DNA from: Methanosarcina siciliae T4/M
GTDB taxonomy: Archaea > Halobacteriota > Methanosarcinia > Methanosarcinales > Methanosarcinaceae
Reading direction: 5' to 3'
DNA: 64,000 bases
NCBI RefSeq assembly: GCF_000970085.1
Contig: NZ_CP009506.1
Span: 4,650,001-4,714,000 of the forward strand
How positions within the stretch are numbered: the stretch's first letter is position 1; each line of letters starts with the position of its first letter. The notes under the pieces were generated by a model, which saw only the letters and a list, made by a program, of their open reading frames with translations, ran no database searches and was not told the origin of the DNA. Made by a program: the position numbers and the translations under genes. Shown one piece after another: positions 53,256 through 62,913 of the stretch.

Positions 53256-53494
53256 TAAATATCCCCCAGCTTATCGGTAAAGGTATTGTAAGAACATGTA
53301 CTAAATTCTATCTATAGAAACTTATAAACTGTCAAGCTATATAAATATTCAAACCTCACGAAAAGGATAAGTATACGAAAGCCCGAAAGCGAGAAGCATC
53401 AAAGACCAGGAATTGTAAAGAGACACAAACTGTCAAAAACAAATAAGGTTTTAAAGCAGTTAATTCCTCAATTTCCGAGAAAGAGGTTCAGACT

Positions 53495-54778
53495 ATGAAA
53501 GTTTCTGTTATTGGTTCAGGGTATGTGGGTTCGGTCACTGCAGCCTGCTTTGCAGAGGTAGGACACGAAGTCATCTGTGTAGATATCGACAGGAAAAAAA
53601 CAGAGCAGATAAACGCAGGTATTCCTCCAATCTATGAAGAGGGGCTTGGAGAACTTTTGCGAAAATATGCAGGAAAAAGACTCATAGCAACTACTGATTA
53701 TGAATTTGCGGTCAATGAAACGGATATTTCCTTTATCTGTGTTGGGACCCCTTCGGCTGAAGACGGGAGTATAGACCTTTCAATTGTCCGGGCAGCAGCT
53801 GCAAGTATCGGTGCAGCCATGGAAAAGAAAAATAGCTACCATGTGGTAGTAGTAAAAAGTACGGTAGTGCCCGAAACAACAGAAAAGTTTGTCCTGCCGA
53901 TCCTTGAGGAAACCTCCGGAAAGAAAGCCGGAAAAGATTTCGGGGTCGCAATGAACCCGGAGTTCCTCAGGGAAGGGAAAGCCGTCCATGATTTCATTCA
54001 CCCTGACAAAATAATTGTCGGGTCGATCGACAGAAGATCAGGAGATCTGGTTTCCGAGCTCTACAGGATCTTCGAATGCGAGATCACGCGCACAGGGCTG
54101 GCAACCGCAGAAATGATCAAATACGCAAATAACTCCCTGCTTGCGACCAAGATCTCCTTTTCCAATGAGATTGGGAATATTTGCAAAAAGCTGGGGATAG
54201 ATACCTATGAGGTCATGGAAGCTGTGGGGAGGGACTTCAGAATTTCCCCAAAATTTTTAAATTCCGGAGCAGGTTTTGGAGGATCATGTTTTCCGAAAGA
54301 CGTAAAAGCGCTCATAGGAAAAGCAAAAGCAATCGGATACTCTCCCGTACTTCTGGAGTCCGTAATAGCTGTAAATGAAAGGCAACCCCTTCTTATGACT
54401 GAAATTCTTCAGCGGAAAATAGGAGATCTTACAGGCAAAAAGATTGCAGTCCTTGGCCTCGCTTTCAAAAACGAAACGGATGACATAAGAGAATCCAGAT
54501 CAATCCCTGTGATTGCTGAACTCCTCAGATTGGAAGCCCAGGTTTCGGCTTATGATCCGATGGCAACCGAGAACATGAAGCGTATCTTTCCCGCAATCGA
54601 ATACTGTGAAAAAGCTGCAGATGCGCTTAAAGATGCAGACGCCTGCCTTGTGATGACAGAATGGGACGAATTCAGGAATCTCGACTCTGAATTCCGGGAA
54701 ATGAAAGAGAAGATAGTTATTGACGGGAGACGGATAATTAAAGCTAAAGATGTGGATTATGAGGGACTCTGCTGGTGA
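53495..54778 (+). CDS. UDP-glucose/GDP-mannose dehydrogenase family protein
   Basis: This 427-residue NAD-dependent enzyme oxidises a nucleotide-sugar to its uronic acid. It has GSGYVG (residues 7-12) for NAD binding, the KSTVVPETT motif, NPEFLREGKA, and the catalytic Cys265 in GGSCFPKD, followed by GLAFKNETDDIRESRS in the C-terminal UDP-binding domain. This supplies UDP-glucuronate or a related uronate, fitting a uronate-containing coat. A good GAGGTT site precedes the ATG. It is convergent with galU, whose product UDP-glucose could be its substrate. Distinguishing UDP-glucose from UDP-ManNAc or GDP-mannose needs biochemical data, but the motifs fit UDP-glucose best. Confidence 0.92.
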   Translation: MKVSVIGSGYVGSVTAACFAEVGHEVICVDIDRKKTEQINAGIPPIYEEGLGELLRKYAGKRLIATTDYEFAVNETDISFICVGTPSAEDGSIDLSIVRAAAASIGAAMEKKNSYHVVVVKSTVVPETTEKFVLPILEETSGKKAGKDFGVAMNPEFLREGKAVHDFIHPDKIIVGSIDRRSGDLVSELYRIFECEITRTGLATAEMIKYANNSLLATKISFSNEIGNICKKLGIDTYEVMEAVGRDFRISPKFLNSGAGFGGSCFPKDVKALIGKAKAIGYSPVLLESVIAVNERQPLLMTEILQRKIGDLTGKKIAVLGLAFKNETDDIRESRSIPVIAELLRLEAQVSAYDPMATENMKRIFPAIEYCEKAADALKDADACLVMTEWDEFRNLDSEFREMKEKIVIDGRRIIKAKDVDYEGLCW

Positions 54779-54807
54779 AAAATCAGCAGAAATTCCTACC
54801 TCCGTTT

Positions 54808-55701
54808 TTATTCTTTCATTTCTGCCGGGACCTTTTCAACTGCCAGGATTTCCCGCAGGCACTCAAGCACATCGTCCCTGAGGTTTTCGTTCTGAAGAGC
54901 AAAATCGATTATGGATTTTACATACCCAAGCCGATCTCCGGTATCGAACCTTTTTCCTTTGAACCTGCAGGCGTAGATCATCTGAGACCTGTTCAGGACC
55001 CTGATGCCGTCCGTAAGCTGGATCTCGCTCCCCACCCCGGTTCCGGCTTCCTTAATGCAGTCAAAAATTTCAGGGGTGAAAACATAACGCCCAATTGCCC
55101 CGATATTGGAAGGAGCATCTTCAGGAGAGGGTTTTTCCATGATATCCTCAAGCACGTACAGAGAATCGTCAAGAGGCTTACCCTTTATAATTCCGTAACT
55201 GCTCAGTTTTTCATAAGGCACCTCTTCAACTGCGATGGTTGACCTTCCGTATTTTTCAAAGTTCTCGATAAGCTGGGCAGTGCAGGGTTTATCATTAACG
55301 ATAATGTCGTCTCCGAGGAGCACCGCAAAAGGTTCATTTCCGATATGATTCTCTGCCCTAAGCACCGCATCTCCAAGCCCGTTAGGTTCCTTCTGGCGGA
55401 TATAATGGATATCAACAAGAGAGGAGATATCCCTGACCAGCTTCAACATGTCTGTCTGGTTCTTTTTCGCAAGGTGCATTTCAAGTTCAGGGGAGTCGTC
55501 AAAGTAGTCTTCGATAGCTCTCTTGCCTCTTCCAGTGATGATGATTATGTCCTCTATCCCTGAGGCTATAGCCTCCTCCACGACATACTGGATGACTGGA
55601 GTATCAATGATCGGGAGCATTTCTTTTGGCATGGACTTGGTGGCAGGCAGGAAACGAGTTCCTAGACCGGCTGCCGGAATGAGTGCTTTTTTAATAGTCA
55701 C
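54808..55701 (-). CDS. galU: UTP-glucose-1-phosphate uridylyltransferase
   Basis: This 297-residue nucleotidyltransferase makes UDP-glucose from UTP and glucose-1-phosphate. The N-terminus has IPAAGLGTRFLPATKSMPKEM with the GLGTR loop and conserved Lys. Further matches are IDTPVIQYVVEEA, IITGRGKRAIEDYFD, LLGDDI and EKPSPEDAPSNIGAIGRY, all typical of GalU. It starts with GTG, with GGAGAG a few bases upstream. It is convergent with the UDP-sugar dehydrogenase gene and close to the epimerase gene at 55894. Together these make UDP-glucose, UDP-glucuronate and epimers for the surface glycan. Confidence 0.94.
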   Translation of the reverse strand: MTIKKALIPAAGLGTRFLPATKSMPKEMLPIIDTPVIQYVVEEAIASGIEDIIIITGRGKRAIEDYFDDSPELEMHLAKKNQTDMLKLVRDISSLVDIHYIRQKEPNGLGDAVLRAENHIGNEPFAVLLGDDIIVNDKPCTAQLIENFEKYGRSTIAVEEVPYEKLSSYGIIKGKPLDDSLYVLEDIMEKPSPEDAPSNIGAIGRYVFTPEIFDCIKEAGTGVGSEIQLTDGIRVLNRSQMIYACRFKGKRFDTGDRLGYVKSIIDFALQNENLRDDVLECLREILAVEKVPAEMKE

Positions 55702-55893
55702 GATTAACTCTCCGGTAAAAGGAAAAATTACGTAAAGGTTTATTCTTACACTGGGTTAAACTACTTTTCACCTTATCTCTTTAACTTTTCCCTTATTTCG
55801 TACAGCAATCGGGGAAAGAAAGAAAAAAGTTGCAAAACTTTCAAAAAGAGTGAAAAATATTAATAGTGAGAGTCAGATTATTTGTAGATTTTC

Positions 55894-56844
55894 ATGCTTT
55901 CAGAGAACAGAATACTTGTAACAGGAGGAGCCGGGTTCATAGGGAGCAATCTGGTAGACCGCCTTTTAGAAAAAGGAAACTTGGTTGTTGTTTTCGATAA
56001 CCTCAGTTCCGGCAAAATGGAATTTATAGAGCATCACCTTGAAAACCCGGATTTTTCTCTTGTAAGAGGAGACCTTCTTGATCCTGAAGCTATCGAAAGA
56101 GCCTGTAAGGATGTTGACATGGTATACCATGTAGCTGCAAATCCGGATGTTAAACTTGGAGCTTCAGATACAAAAGTCCATCTGGATCAGAATATCCTGG
56201 CAACCTACAACCTTCTCGAAGCTATGAGAAAAGGAGATGCAAAAAAAATTGCATTTACTTCGACATCCACAGTCTATGGGGAAGCAAGCGTGATGCCCAC
56301 CCCGGAGGATTATGGTCCCCTTATCCCTATATCTCTCTACGGGGCTTCAAAACTTGCCTGTGAAGCTCTCATCACTTCATACTCTCACACCTTCGATATA
56401 CAGGCGTGGATTTTCCGGTTTGCAAATATTGTAGGACCGCGCAGCACACACGGAATCACTGTTGATTTTATAAAGAAGCTGAAGGATAATCCCGGCAGGC
56501 TCGAGATTCTTGGGGACGGAAAACAGGAAAAATCCTACCTTCATGTGTCGGAGTGTGTTGATGCTATCCTTTTTGCAATAGAGAAAAGCAAAGAAGATAT
56601 AAATATATTCAATATCGGTTCCGAAGACACAATCAGTGCTACAGAAATAGGGGGAGTTATTACTGAAGAGATGGGCCTTTCCGATGTAGAATTCGTATAT
56701 ACCGGAGGAAACAGGGGTTGGAAAGGCGATGTGCCAAGAATGAGGCTCGGGATAGAGAAACTAAAAGCAATAGGTTGGAAACCTGTCTATACGTCTGAGA
56801 ACAGCGTAAGGGAAACAGCAAGGGAGTTGCTTTCCGGAAACTGA
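55894..56844 (+). CDS. NAD-dependent nucleotide-sugar epimerase
   Basis: This 316-residue short-chain dehydrogenase/reductase has the NAD motif TGGAGFIG at residues 10-17 and the catalytic Tyr149-x3-Lys153 in SLYGASKLACEAL, with a serine/threonine-rich STSTVYGEA segment before it. It belongs to the GalE-like group that epimerises UDP-sugars at C4. A TATA-like element ~30 bases before the ATG and no ribosome binding site suggest a short leader. Its stop codon directly abuts the stop of the convergent flippase gene, with no base between them. Substrate may be UDP-glucose or UDP-glucuronate. Confidence 0.9.
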   Translation: MLSENRILVTGGAGFIGSNLVDRLLEKGNLVVVFDNLSSGKMEFIEHHLENPDFSLVRGDLLDPEAIERACKDVDMVYHVAANPDVKLGASDTKVHLDQNILATYNLLEAMRKGDAKKIAFTSTSTVYGEASVMPTPEDYGPLIPISLYGASKLACEALITSYSHTFDIQAWIFRFANIVGPRSTHGITVDFIKKLKDNPGRLEILGDGKQEKSYLHVSECVDAILFAIEKSKEDINIFNIGSEDTISATEIGGVITEEMGLSDVEFVYTGGNRGWKGDVPRMRLGIEKLKAIGWKPVYTSENSVRETARELLSGN

Positions 56845-58314
56845 TTATTTGCTGTTAGAGCTAACTTCTGACCTGAACAGATACCTTTTTATTAAAGACA
56901 TTTCGTTGTCAGTAAAACCCCCTACCAGAAACATTGCAACCACATAAGTAAACATGCCTGCTCCCACGGCTTCAAAAAGCTCAACTATGCCCGCGATAGA
57001 TAGGCTGGAAACAAAGAAGTACATGGCCATTGAGGACAGAATACTTTTTCCGATGTCCAGGAAATGAAAATCAAGCTTGAAATGTTTTAGGGACACATGT
57101 ATGCAAAGTGTAGCCATCAAAAAGTAGGAGATGAGGGTCGAAAAAGCAGCCCCTATGATGCCTACTGAAGGGATGAGAATGAGATTGACTATCACGTTTG
57201 AAACCGCGGCAACGATATTAATGTAGGTAGCAAACTTCGTTTTTTTTATAAGGAACATTGTGTTGACAAAAATCTGGAATATTCCTGCCATCAGCCCGGC
57301 AAAAGCGATTATAGGGATTACAAACCAGCCAGATACGAAATCCGGAGTGGTAAGGATCCCAAGTAAAGGTTTTGCAAGAGCTGAAAGTCCAAAAACTGCA
57401 GGAATAGAGATAATAAGGAAGTATCTCAGAGAATGCGACATATATGTTCTTACCTCTTCCATCTTATTCTCATCAAAAAGCTTTGAAAGCTCGGGAAAGA
57501 GAATAAGCTGAAGGGGGCTTACAAAAAGCTGGATGAGGTTTCCTATTGAGCACGCCGCAGAATAGACTCCAACACTACCCAGGCCAAGAAGATAAGTAAC
57601 CATATATCGGTCACTTGAATCCGTAACCCACCTGATAAGGGAGTTTGGAGTTAATGGCAGAGAAAACTGCAGATACTCTCTGATGTAAGTAAACCGCGGA
57701 ATGACAAAACCTATCTGGGAAACTATGGTAACAAAAGCGACTAAAAAAATCAGACCCTGAGTAATTAAAGTTGCGGTTATTACTCCAAGAAGTCCGTATC
57801 CCATTTTAAGGAAAATCACGATAAATAACAGTTTTCCAAAGGTTTCAAAAAAAGTAAGGTAAGAGAATTTCTTAATTTGCCTGAAAACCCTGAAATAAAA
57901 AAGGGATACAGATTCAATTATATTCAAAATAATTAAAAGGGAGCCTGCCTTAACAAAATATGTTGCTTCAGGTTCCTTAAAACCGAAAGTTGCAAGCGGC
58001 TCTGCAAATATATATAACAGGAATGAAGCCATCAAACCTGATGCTGTAACAAAAAAAAGGATTGAATATACTGCTTCCCTTATTTTTTTCTTATCGGTTT
58101 CGGAAGATAAAAATCTGACGAAACTCATTGAAAGTCCCATAAGCGCAAGGGAAGAGATCAAAGATGTTGTAATGCTGATCTGTGCCCAGAGCCCGTAATC
58201 ATATGTTCCAAGGGTTTTTGTGATAATGGGAAGTAAAAAGAAGGCACTCAGGCTTGTGAGAATCTGAACCGTCCCAATAAAACCAACGTCCCTTGCAAAC
58301 TTCTGATATGACAT
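56845..58314 (-). CDS. Wzx-like polysaccharide flippase (second)
   Basis: This 489-residue membrane protein belongs to the polysaccharide transporter/flippase family, with about fourteen helices. It starts MSYQKFARDVGFIGTVQILT and has ITKTLGTYDYGLWAQI, the family hallmark after the first two helices. The frame includes a GTG at 58317, but AGGTGGT upstream favours the ATG at 58314. It is unlike the flippase at 45552 in sequence, so the island probably moves more than one glycan or the genes were acquired separately. The 3' end abuts the epimerase stop codon exactly. Confidence 0.88.
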   Translation of the reverse strand: MSYQKFARDVGFIGTVQILTSLSAFFLLPIITKTLGTYDYGLWAQISITTSLISSLALMGLSMSFVRFLSSETDKKKIREAVYSILFFVTASGLMASFLLYIFAEPLATFGFKEPEATYFVKAGSLLIILNIIESVSLFYFRVFRQIKKFSYLTFFETFGKLLFIVIFLKMGYGLLGVITATLITQGLIFLVAFVTIVSQIGFVIPRFTYIREYLQFSLPLTPNSLIRWVTDSSDRYMVTYLLGLGSVGVYSAACSIGNLIQLFVSPLQLILFPELSKLFDENKMEEVRTYMSHSLRYFLIISIPAVFGLSALAKPLLGILTTPDFVSGWFVIPIIAFAGLMAGIFQIFVNTMFLIKKTKFATYINIVAAVSNVIVNLILIPSVGIIGAAFSTLISYFLMATLCIHVSLKHFKLDFHFLDIGKSILSSMAMYFFVSSLSIAGIVELFEAVGAGMFTYVVAMFLVGGFTDNEMSLIKRYLFRSEVSSNSK

Positions 58315-59082
58315 CACACCACCTTAAAAAAACTGCTTTCCCTTAATCAAAAGAGCTTATGAAACCGTTGCACAAAAATCTCTTTAACAGATGGTCCAGA
58401 TCACTAATTAATGCCCGATACATAAATCCTTTTGAATACCGTTGATTATCCGACTCGGGTTTTAGCCTGGATATTGATTGTTTTTTAATCACCGGAGCGA
58501 ATTGGTTTATCTTCATAAAACCACCTTTAATTCGAAGAGGGAGAAACTGAAAATTTTAAATTGATTCTCAGTGTTAACATTATTCGTATAATAAAGAAAT
58601 AATAATTCTGTTTCATAAAAATACCTTTAACCAGGAAAATTGTCCTAAATCCAAGAACGGGAGATTGAGATTAAATTTCACCGTTAACTTTCAGTTTATT
58701 TGGACAGCGTTTTCATTTGAAGAAATCAGTCCCATTCTCGCTCAATAAGAGATTTCTACAAAGAATAAAAGCCTTTGTATTCAAGTAATTATTTTCAACA
58801 GTTATTATACAGGCAAACAAAACTTTCAAAAAAGAAATATTTTGCAGGAATAAAAATATAGACTGAAAAACTAAGAAAAATATGCAGTAAGTAAGAGCCA
58901 AAATTATAAAGATAAATACGAAAGATTGCCCTTGAAACAAAGTATAAAAATATTAAAAAAATTTATTGTTAGCCACTGGAATTCTATTTTACGAAACCTG
59001 TTACATCCGGCCTACAGAAAAATATAACCTTCACTATTCGCTTTATCTCTACGCAGTTCCCAAAAAGTACTTTTATCCCATA
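58315..59082. other. AT-rich gap
   Basis: No supported gene. A 75-codon minus-strand frame (58713-58940) is hydrophobic by composition only, with no ribosome binding site. It forms part of a 1.7-kb graveyard between flippase and epimerase. Confidence 0.45.
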
Positions 59083-59358
59083 ACCGGTATTTTATTAAAG
59101 ACCCGGACTACCTTATTGAAGCTGTAAAAAGTTTTGTGGATAACGAACACGGACATGCATACAATAGACTGGGACAACAGGCTTATAAAAAACATGGAAA
59201 AAAGTGCAGAAGAACTCGGAATTGCAAGCTGTGTCAAGTTCACTGAACCTGTAACCCGGGAGGACAATTCCCTCTGGATTTCAACGGCAGACCTGCTTGT
59301 ACTAACATGCCTTTTGAAGACGAAAGCAGAAGGGAAAAGACTTTATAATAAAGAGTGA
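59083..59358 (+). pseudogene. GT4 glycosyltransferase fragment
   Basis: One frame reads KDPDYLIEAVKSFVDNEH and, after a frameshift near 59140, another reads EKSAEELGIASCVKFTEPVT and SLWISTADLLVLT. These correspond to successive parts of the C-terminal lobe of a GT4 enzyme. The nucleotide-binding E-x7-E region that should follow is absent. It is a truncated, non-functional remnant. Confidence 0.7.
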
Positions 59359-59792
59359 CTTAAACCGATCAAATTAAAAATATTATTAAAAGATATAACT
59401 ACTAGCGTCATGACAATTTAATTATTGAACATAATTTTTGGCATCCTTATGTCATTATATACTGATTCCGAACTTATAAAATAAGCAATAACTAAATGTT
59501 TCTGACACTAGAGACCAAAACCTTACTAAATAAAAAAGAAGTTTCTGAATTAAAACTAGAGACTATCCGTAAAATCCTAAAATTACTACCGAGTTATAAT
59601 ATATAATGCAGAGTTATATAATAGATAATGATATTTGCCTCTGAATTACGCTTTTGAGGATATTGTCGGCGATCAAAGGGATACTCACGATTTATGAAAA
59701 AATAATGCATGATGTGATAGAGAAATAAACTTCTATTAGCATTTGCCATATCTGCTCCTCACTGCGTCATATCTGTCCCTCACTACCACATA

Positions 59793-60003
59793 AAATATAA
59801 TTCAGGGTCAGCTTCTGAATAAGGTACAAAATGATGACTTGAATAAAGAAAAAAATGATGATTTGAATAAAGAAAAAAACGATAACCCGAATAACTCCGT
59901 TTGGATAATAATACTCGACTTCGATGCATTATCCGGAAGATTAATCTTTTGGTTGGACAACAATTTTAACTCAAATGAAAAGGTTAAAAATCGTTATGTT
60001 TAA
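59793..60003 (+). other. Coding-like remnant with 24-bp repeats
   Basis: An open frame without a start codon reads QLLNKVQNDDLNKEK, repeats NDDLNKEK once more with almost no base change, then NDNPNNSVWIIILDF and on to a TAA at 60001. It may be the tail of a lost protein. The rest of 59359-60046 holds no gene. Confidence 0.35.
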
Positions 60004-60046
60004 AATAAGTTCAATATTTCAATGAATTCATTACAGAGGGTACTTA

Positions 60047-61000
60047 ATGAAAGCACTTGTTACTGGCTGCGCAGGTTTTATAGGTTCTCACTTAACTGAA
60101 AGGCTATTGAATGAAGGCTATGAAGTAATAGGGATTGATTGTTTTACCGATTATTACCCAAAACATATTAAAGAGAATAATCTTCATACATTCATAAACC
60201 ATGACAATTTTGAGTTTATAAATAAAGACCTGCTCTCTGTTGACAATTATCCAGATGTAGATTATGTCTTCCACCATGCTGCACAAGCCGGTGTCAGGGC
60301 ATCGTGGGGTAAATATTTTGATACTTATCTTGAAAACAATATCAGTTTAACTCAAAAACTACTTGAATACTATAAAGACAGCAATATTAAAAAATTCGTA
60401 TATGCCTCTTCATCATCTGTTTATGGGGATATTGACGAATTACCGATGAATGAAGAGTCTTTGTTAAAGCCTGTGTCTCCTTACGGTGTTACAAAACTTG
60501 CAGCTGAACATTTGTGCTCTTTGTATTACACGAGTTACAGCGTACCAACCATTTCTTTGAGATATTTTACCGTTTTTGGCCCAAGACAGAGGCCAGATAT
60601 GGCTATTTTCAAATTTGTTAACAGGATATTTAATGGTAAAGAAATAACAGTTTATGGAAATGGACTTCAAACCCGAGATTTTACTTATGTTGCTGATGTA
60701 GTTGAAGCAAATGTTCGGGCAGCAACAGGCGACATTGTTGGAGAAGTGTTTAATATAGGTGGCGGGAACAGTATTACAGTAAATGAATTAATAAAACAAA
60801 TAGAAATTATTGTTGGAAAAAAGGCTAAAGTAAAATATATAGATACTCAAAAGGGAGATATGAAGGATACAAAATCCGATGTAACAAAAGCAAGAAAGTT
60901 GCTTAATTGGAAAGCGAAAACAGATATTATAGAAGGGTTGGATAAATATATCGAATGGTTTAGAAAAAACGATTACCTCTACAAGGACCTGGATCTATAA
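60047..61000 (+). CDS. NAD-dependent epimerase, UDP-sugar 4-epimerase-like
   Basis: This 317-residue SDR enzyme has the NAD motif TGCAGFIGSH near residues 6-15, FHHAAQAGVRASWGKYFDTY typical of UDP-glucuronate/glucose 4-epimerases, and Tyr146-x3-Lys150 in SPYGVTKLAAEH. It probably converts UDP-glucuronate to UDP-galacturonate. Its base composition is clearly more AT-rich than the epimerase at 55894, with many AAA, AAT and TTT codons, and it sits between decayed genes, which suggests recent horizontal transfer. GAGGGT precedes the ATG. The gene is intact. Substrate choice is inferred from the RASWG motif and remains uncertain. Confidence 0.9.
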   Translation: MKALVTGCAGFIGSHLTERLLNEGYEVIGIDCFTDYYPKHIKENNLHTFINHDNFEFINKDLLSVDNYPDVDYVFHHAAQAGVRASWGKYFDTYLENNISLTQKLLEYYKDSNIKKFVYASSSSVYGDIDELPMNEESLLKPVSPYGVTKLAAEHLCSLYYTSYSVPTISLRYFTVFGPRQRPDMAIFKFVNRIFNGKEITVYGNGLQTRDFTYVADVVEANVRAATGDIVGEVFNIGGGNSITVNELIKQIEIIVGKKAKVKYIDTQKGDMKDTKSDVTKARKLLNWKAKTDIIEGLDKYIEWFRKNDYLYKDLDL

Positions 61001-61248
61001 ATCAAGAGGAACTTAAAAACGACTTAACCTGGAACTCCAAATATTCGTTACCACTCAACTAAAGACTGAATGGCTCCTGTTTCATCCCCGCCATTGAGAA
61101 CAAGCCCCCGGGCTTCTTCCCCGCGTTCCGTAGGTGTACAGTCAGGGAAAATCCATTCTCTATCTTTTAACCGGAGTTTCCAGGATGTTAAAAAATAAAG
61201 GATTCTGTAAGATAATTTGAAGTCTAATAAAAAATTAAGTCTAACAAA
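61001..61248. other. Intergenic with a short GC-rich remnant
   Basis: Between 61050 and 61145 the minus strand reads coding-like (PTERGEEARGLVLNGGDETG and on), more GC-rich than its surroundings. It looks like the end of a lost gene. No complete gene. Confidence 0.3.
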
Positions 61249-62140
61249 TCAACTTGGGATATACTTCCCAAGCTGAAGTTTTGCAAAGATTTCAGCAGTT
61301 TCTTTGTTCATTTCTTCTACAACAAACTCTGCACTTTTCTCTCCTTTTCTATTATTAACCAATCCTATCCTTATCTTTTCGAGATTGCTGGACAACATTT
61401 GAATTGTTAATTCCTGGTCATCGATCAAATGAAGTAGATAATTGTAGAGTAGTAGCCCCATTACACAGAGAAACACATGAGCTCTTATCTTTACCCTTTC
61501 TGGCATACACCGGTTTTATCGGTATCAATAACTTGTCTTTTAACCATTTCATGTCATCTTCAATCATATTTCGGGAATCATACATCTCCACAATTTCTTT
61601 TGTTGTAAATTCCTCTTTATCATTAAACGCAACAGTTTTCCCCATCCCTAAAAGAAACTCCTTTTCATACCAAGTTCCTTTTATGAGATGAGCTTTGACT
61701 TTGTTCTTTTTTCCGTTCTCCCACTCTTCTTCGTAATCGGACAGAGGAATCTGATATAAATCTTTACATATAGAGGAGGGTAAAGCTCCGACAACGTGCA
61801 TTTTATCTAAAACCTGTTTGATGTTATCTGTTGAGTCCATCCCTCTATCAAAAACAATAGTCATTTCCTTTAGAGGAATTTCAATTTCCTCAACACGTTT
61901 GCAGATACTATCAAACAAACCTGAAAACAAAGATACATCAGGAACGTTTGATAAATATGTAATTGTATGGAAAGGAATATTATTATTTGAGGTTGTTAAG
62001 CCGACTCCTATGAGGTTCTTATCCCTCTTTTGATTAGTATTTAGGAGATATCAAGTTCGATTTTACGGATTGTTTTTTCATCCAATTTTTCCATGTAATT
62101 GAGGAAGTCCTGACTTGAGAGTTTGTATTTTGGGTTCCAG
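61249..62140 (-). pseudogene. IS1634-type (IS4 superfamily) transposase remnant
   Basis: On the minus strand the pieces are: an N-terminal fragment near 62090 (YKLSSQDFLNYMEKLDEKTI), a decayed middle, a long frame (61418-61930) with TIVFDRGMDSTDNIKQVLDK carrying one DDE-type acidic residue and YDSRNMIEDDMKWLKDKL with the glutamate region, and a C-terminal frame (61249-61506) with ERVKIRAHVFLCVMGLLLY. Order and motifs match IS1634 transposases. At least two frameshifts and a deletion have inactivated it. No terminal repeats were located. Confidence 0.75.
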
Positions 62141-62913
62141 AAAAACTACGGTTAAACTGAAAATCCGTATTGTGGAATCCGTATACGCTACAGATTTTAG
62201 AAGAAAGCTCAAATTATCCTATATCTCATTTTAACTCCCTGCACACACCTTAAATATTCGTTAGGAACTACTTTTGATTTCCGTATGTTTTCCTCTTTTT
62301 CCAGTATAGGGGAACTTTTTTATAATTACAAAGTGGTTTAAAAGATCTTCTCTATAAAATTTCAGTTTATCTGTAACAAAAAGAGAGATTTTACCTGAAA
62401 AATAGTTAATAGTTAAGTCAACAAGTTTATCTGCAACATACTGTTTTCTTGGACCTATTACAAAAAATGCTTCAATCGCGTAAGTATTAAGTTATTCACA
62501 TAGATAGGGATCTTTGAAAGGGAAACAAGAGATTTTTGACGAAACAATGAAGAAGTGACTTAAGTATATAAGTTCGTAATGAGAAACACAACTGGAAAAA
62601 GTAGGAATTGTTTAAGGTATTTATATACAGAGATTGCATAATAGCAAAAAGATGTAATTATATAGAAATTTTCTTTATATTGTTGACAAAGGCTTTTTGA
62701 AGTAACTGCAATTATTCTTGAGAGAAATAAGAATAAAAAGAGTGAAAAGAAAATTAAAAGTGAAAGAAAAATACTGACTATTTACTCTTACAGCTTTTGT
62801 TTATTCAAAGTTTCAGGAAACACTGGTGCTACAGGAGACACTGGTGATACCTTAGAGACATTTAATAAAAAGATGCAAAAGAAGAATATACATCCAAGAA
62901 GGATGAGGACACA
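62141..62913. other. AT-rich gap upstream of the last gene
   Basis: No supported gene. Short direct repeats of ACACTGGTG occur near 62820-62846. The region may contain the promoter of the membrane protein gene and decayed flanks of the transposase remnant. Confidence 0.45.
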
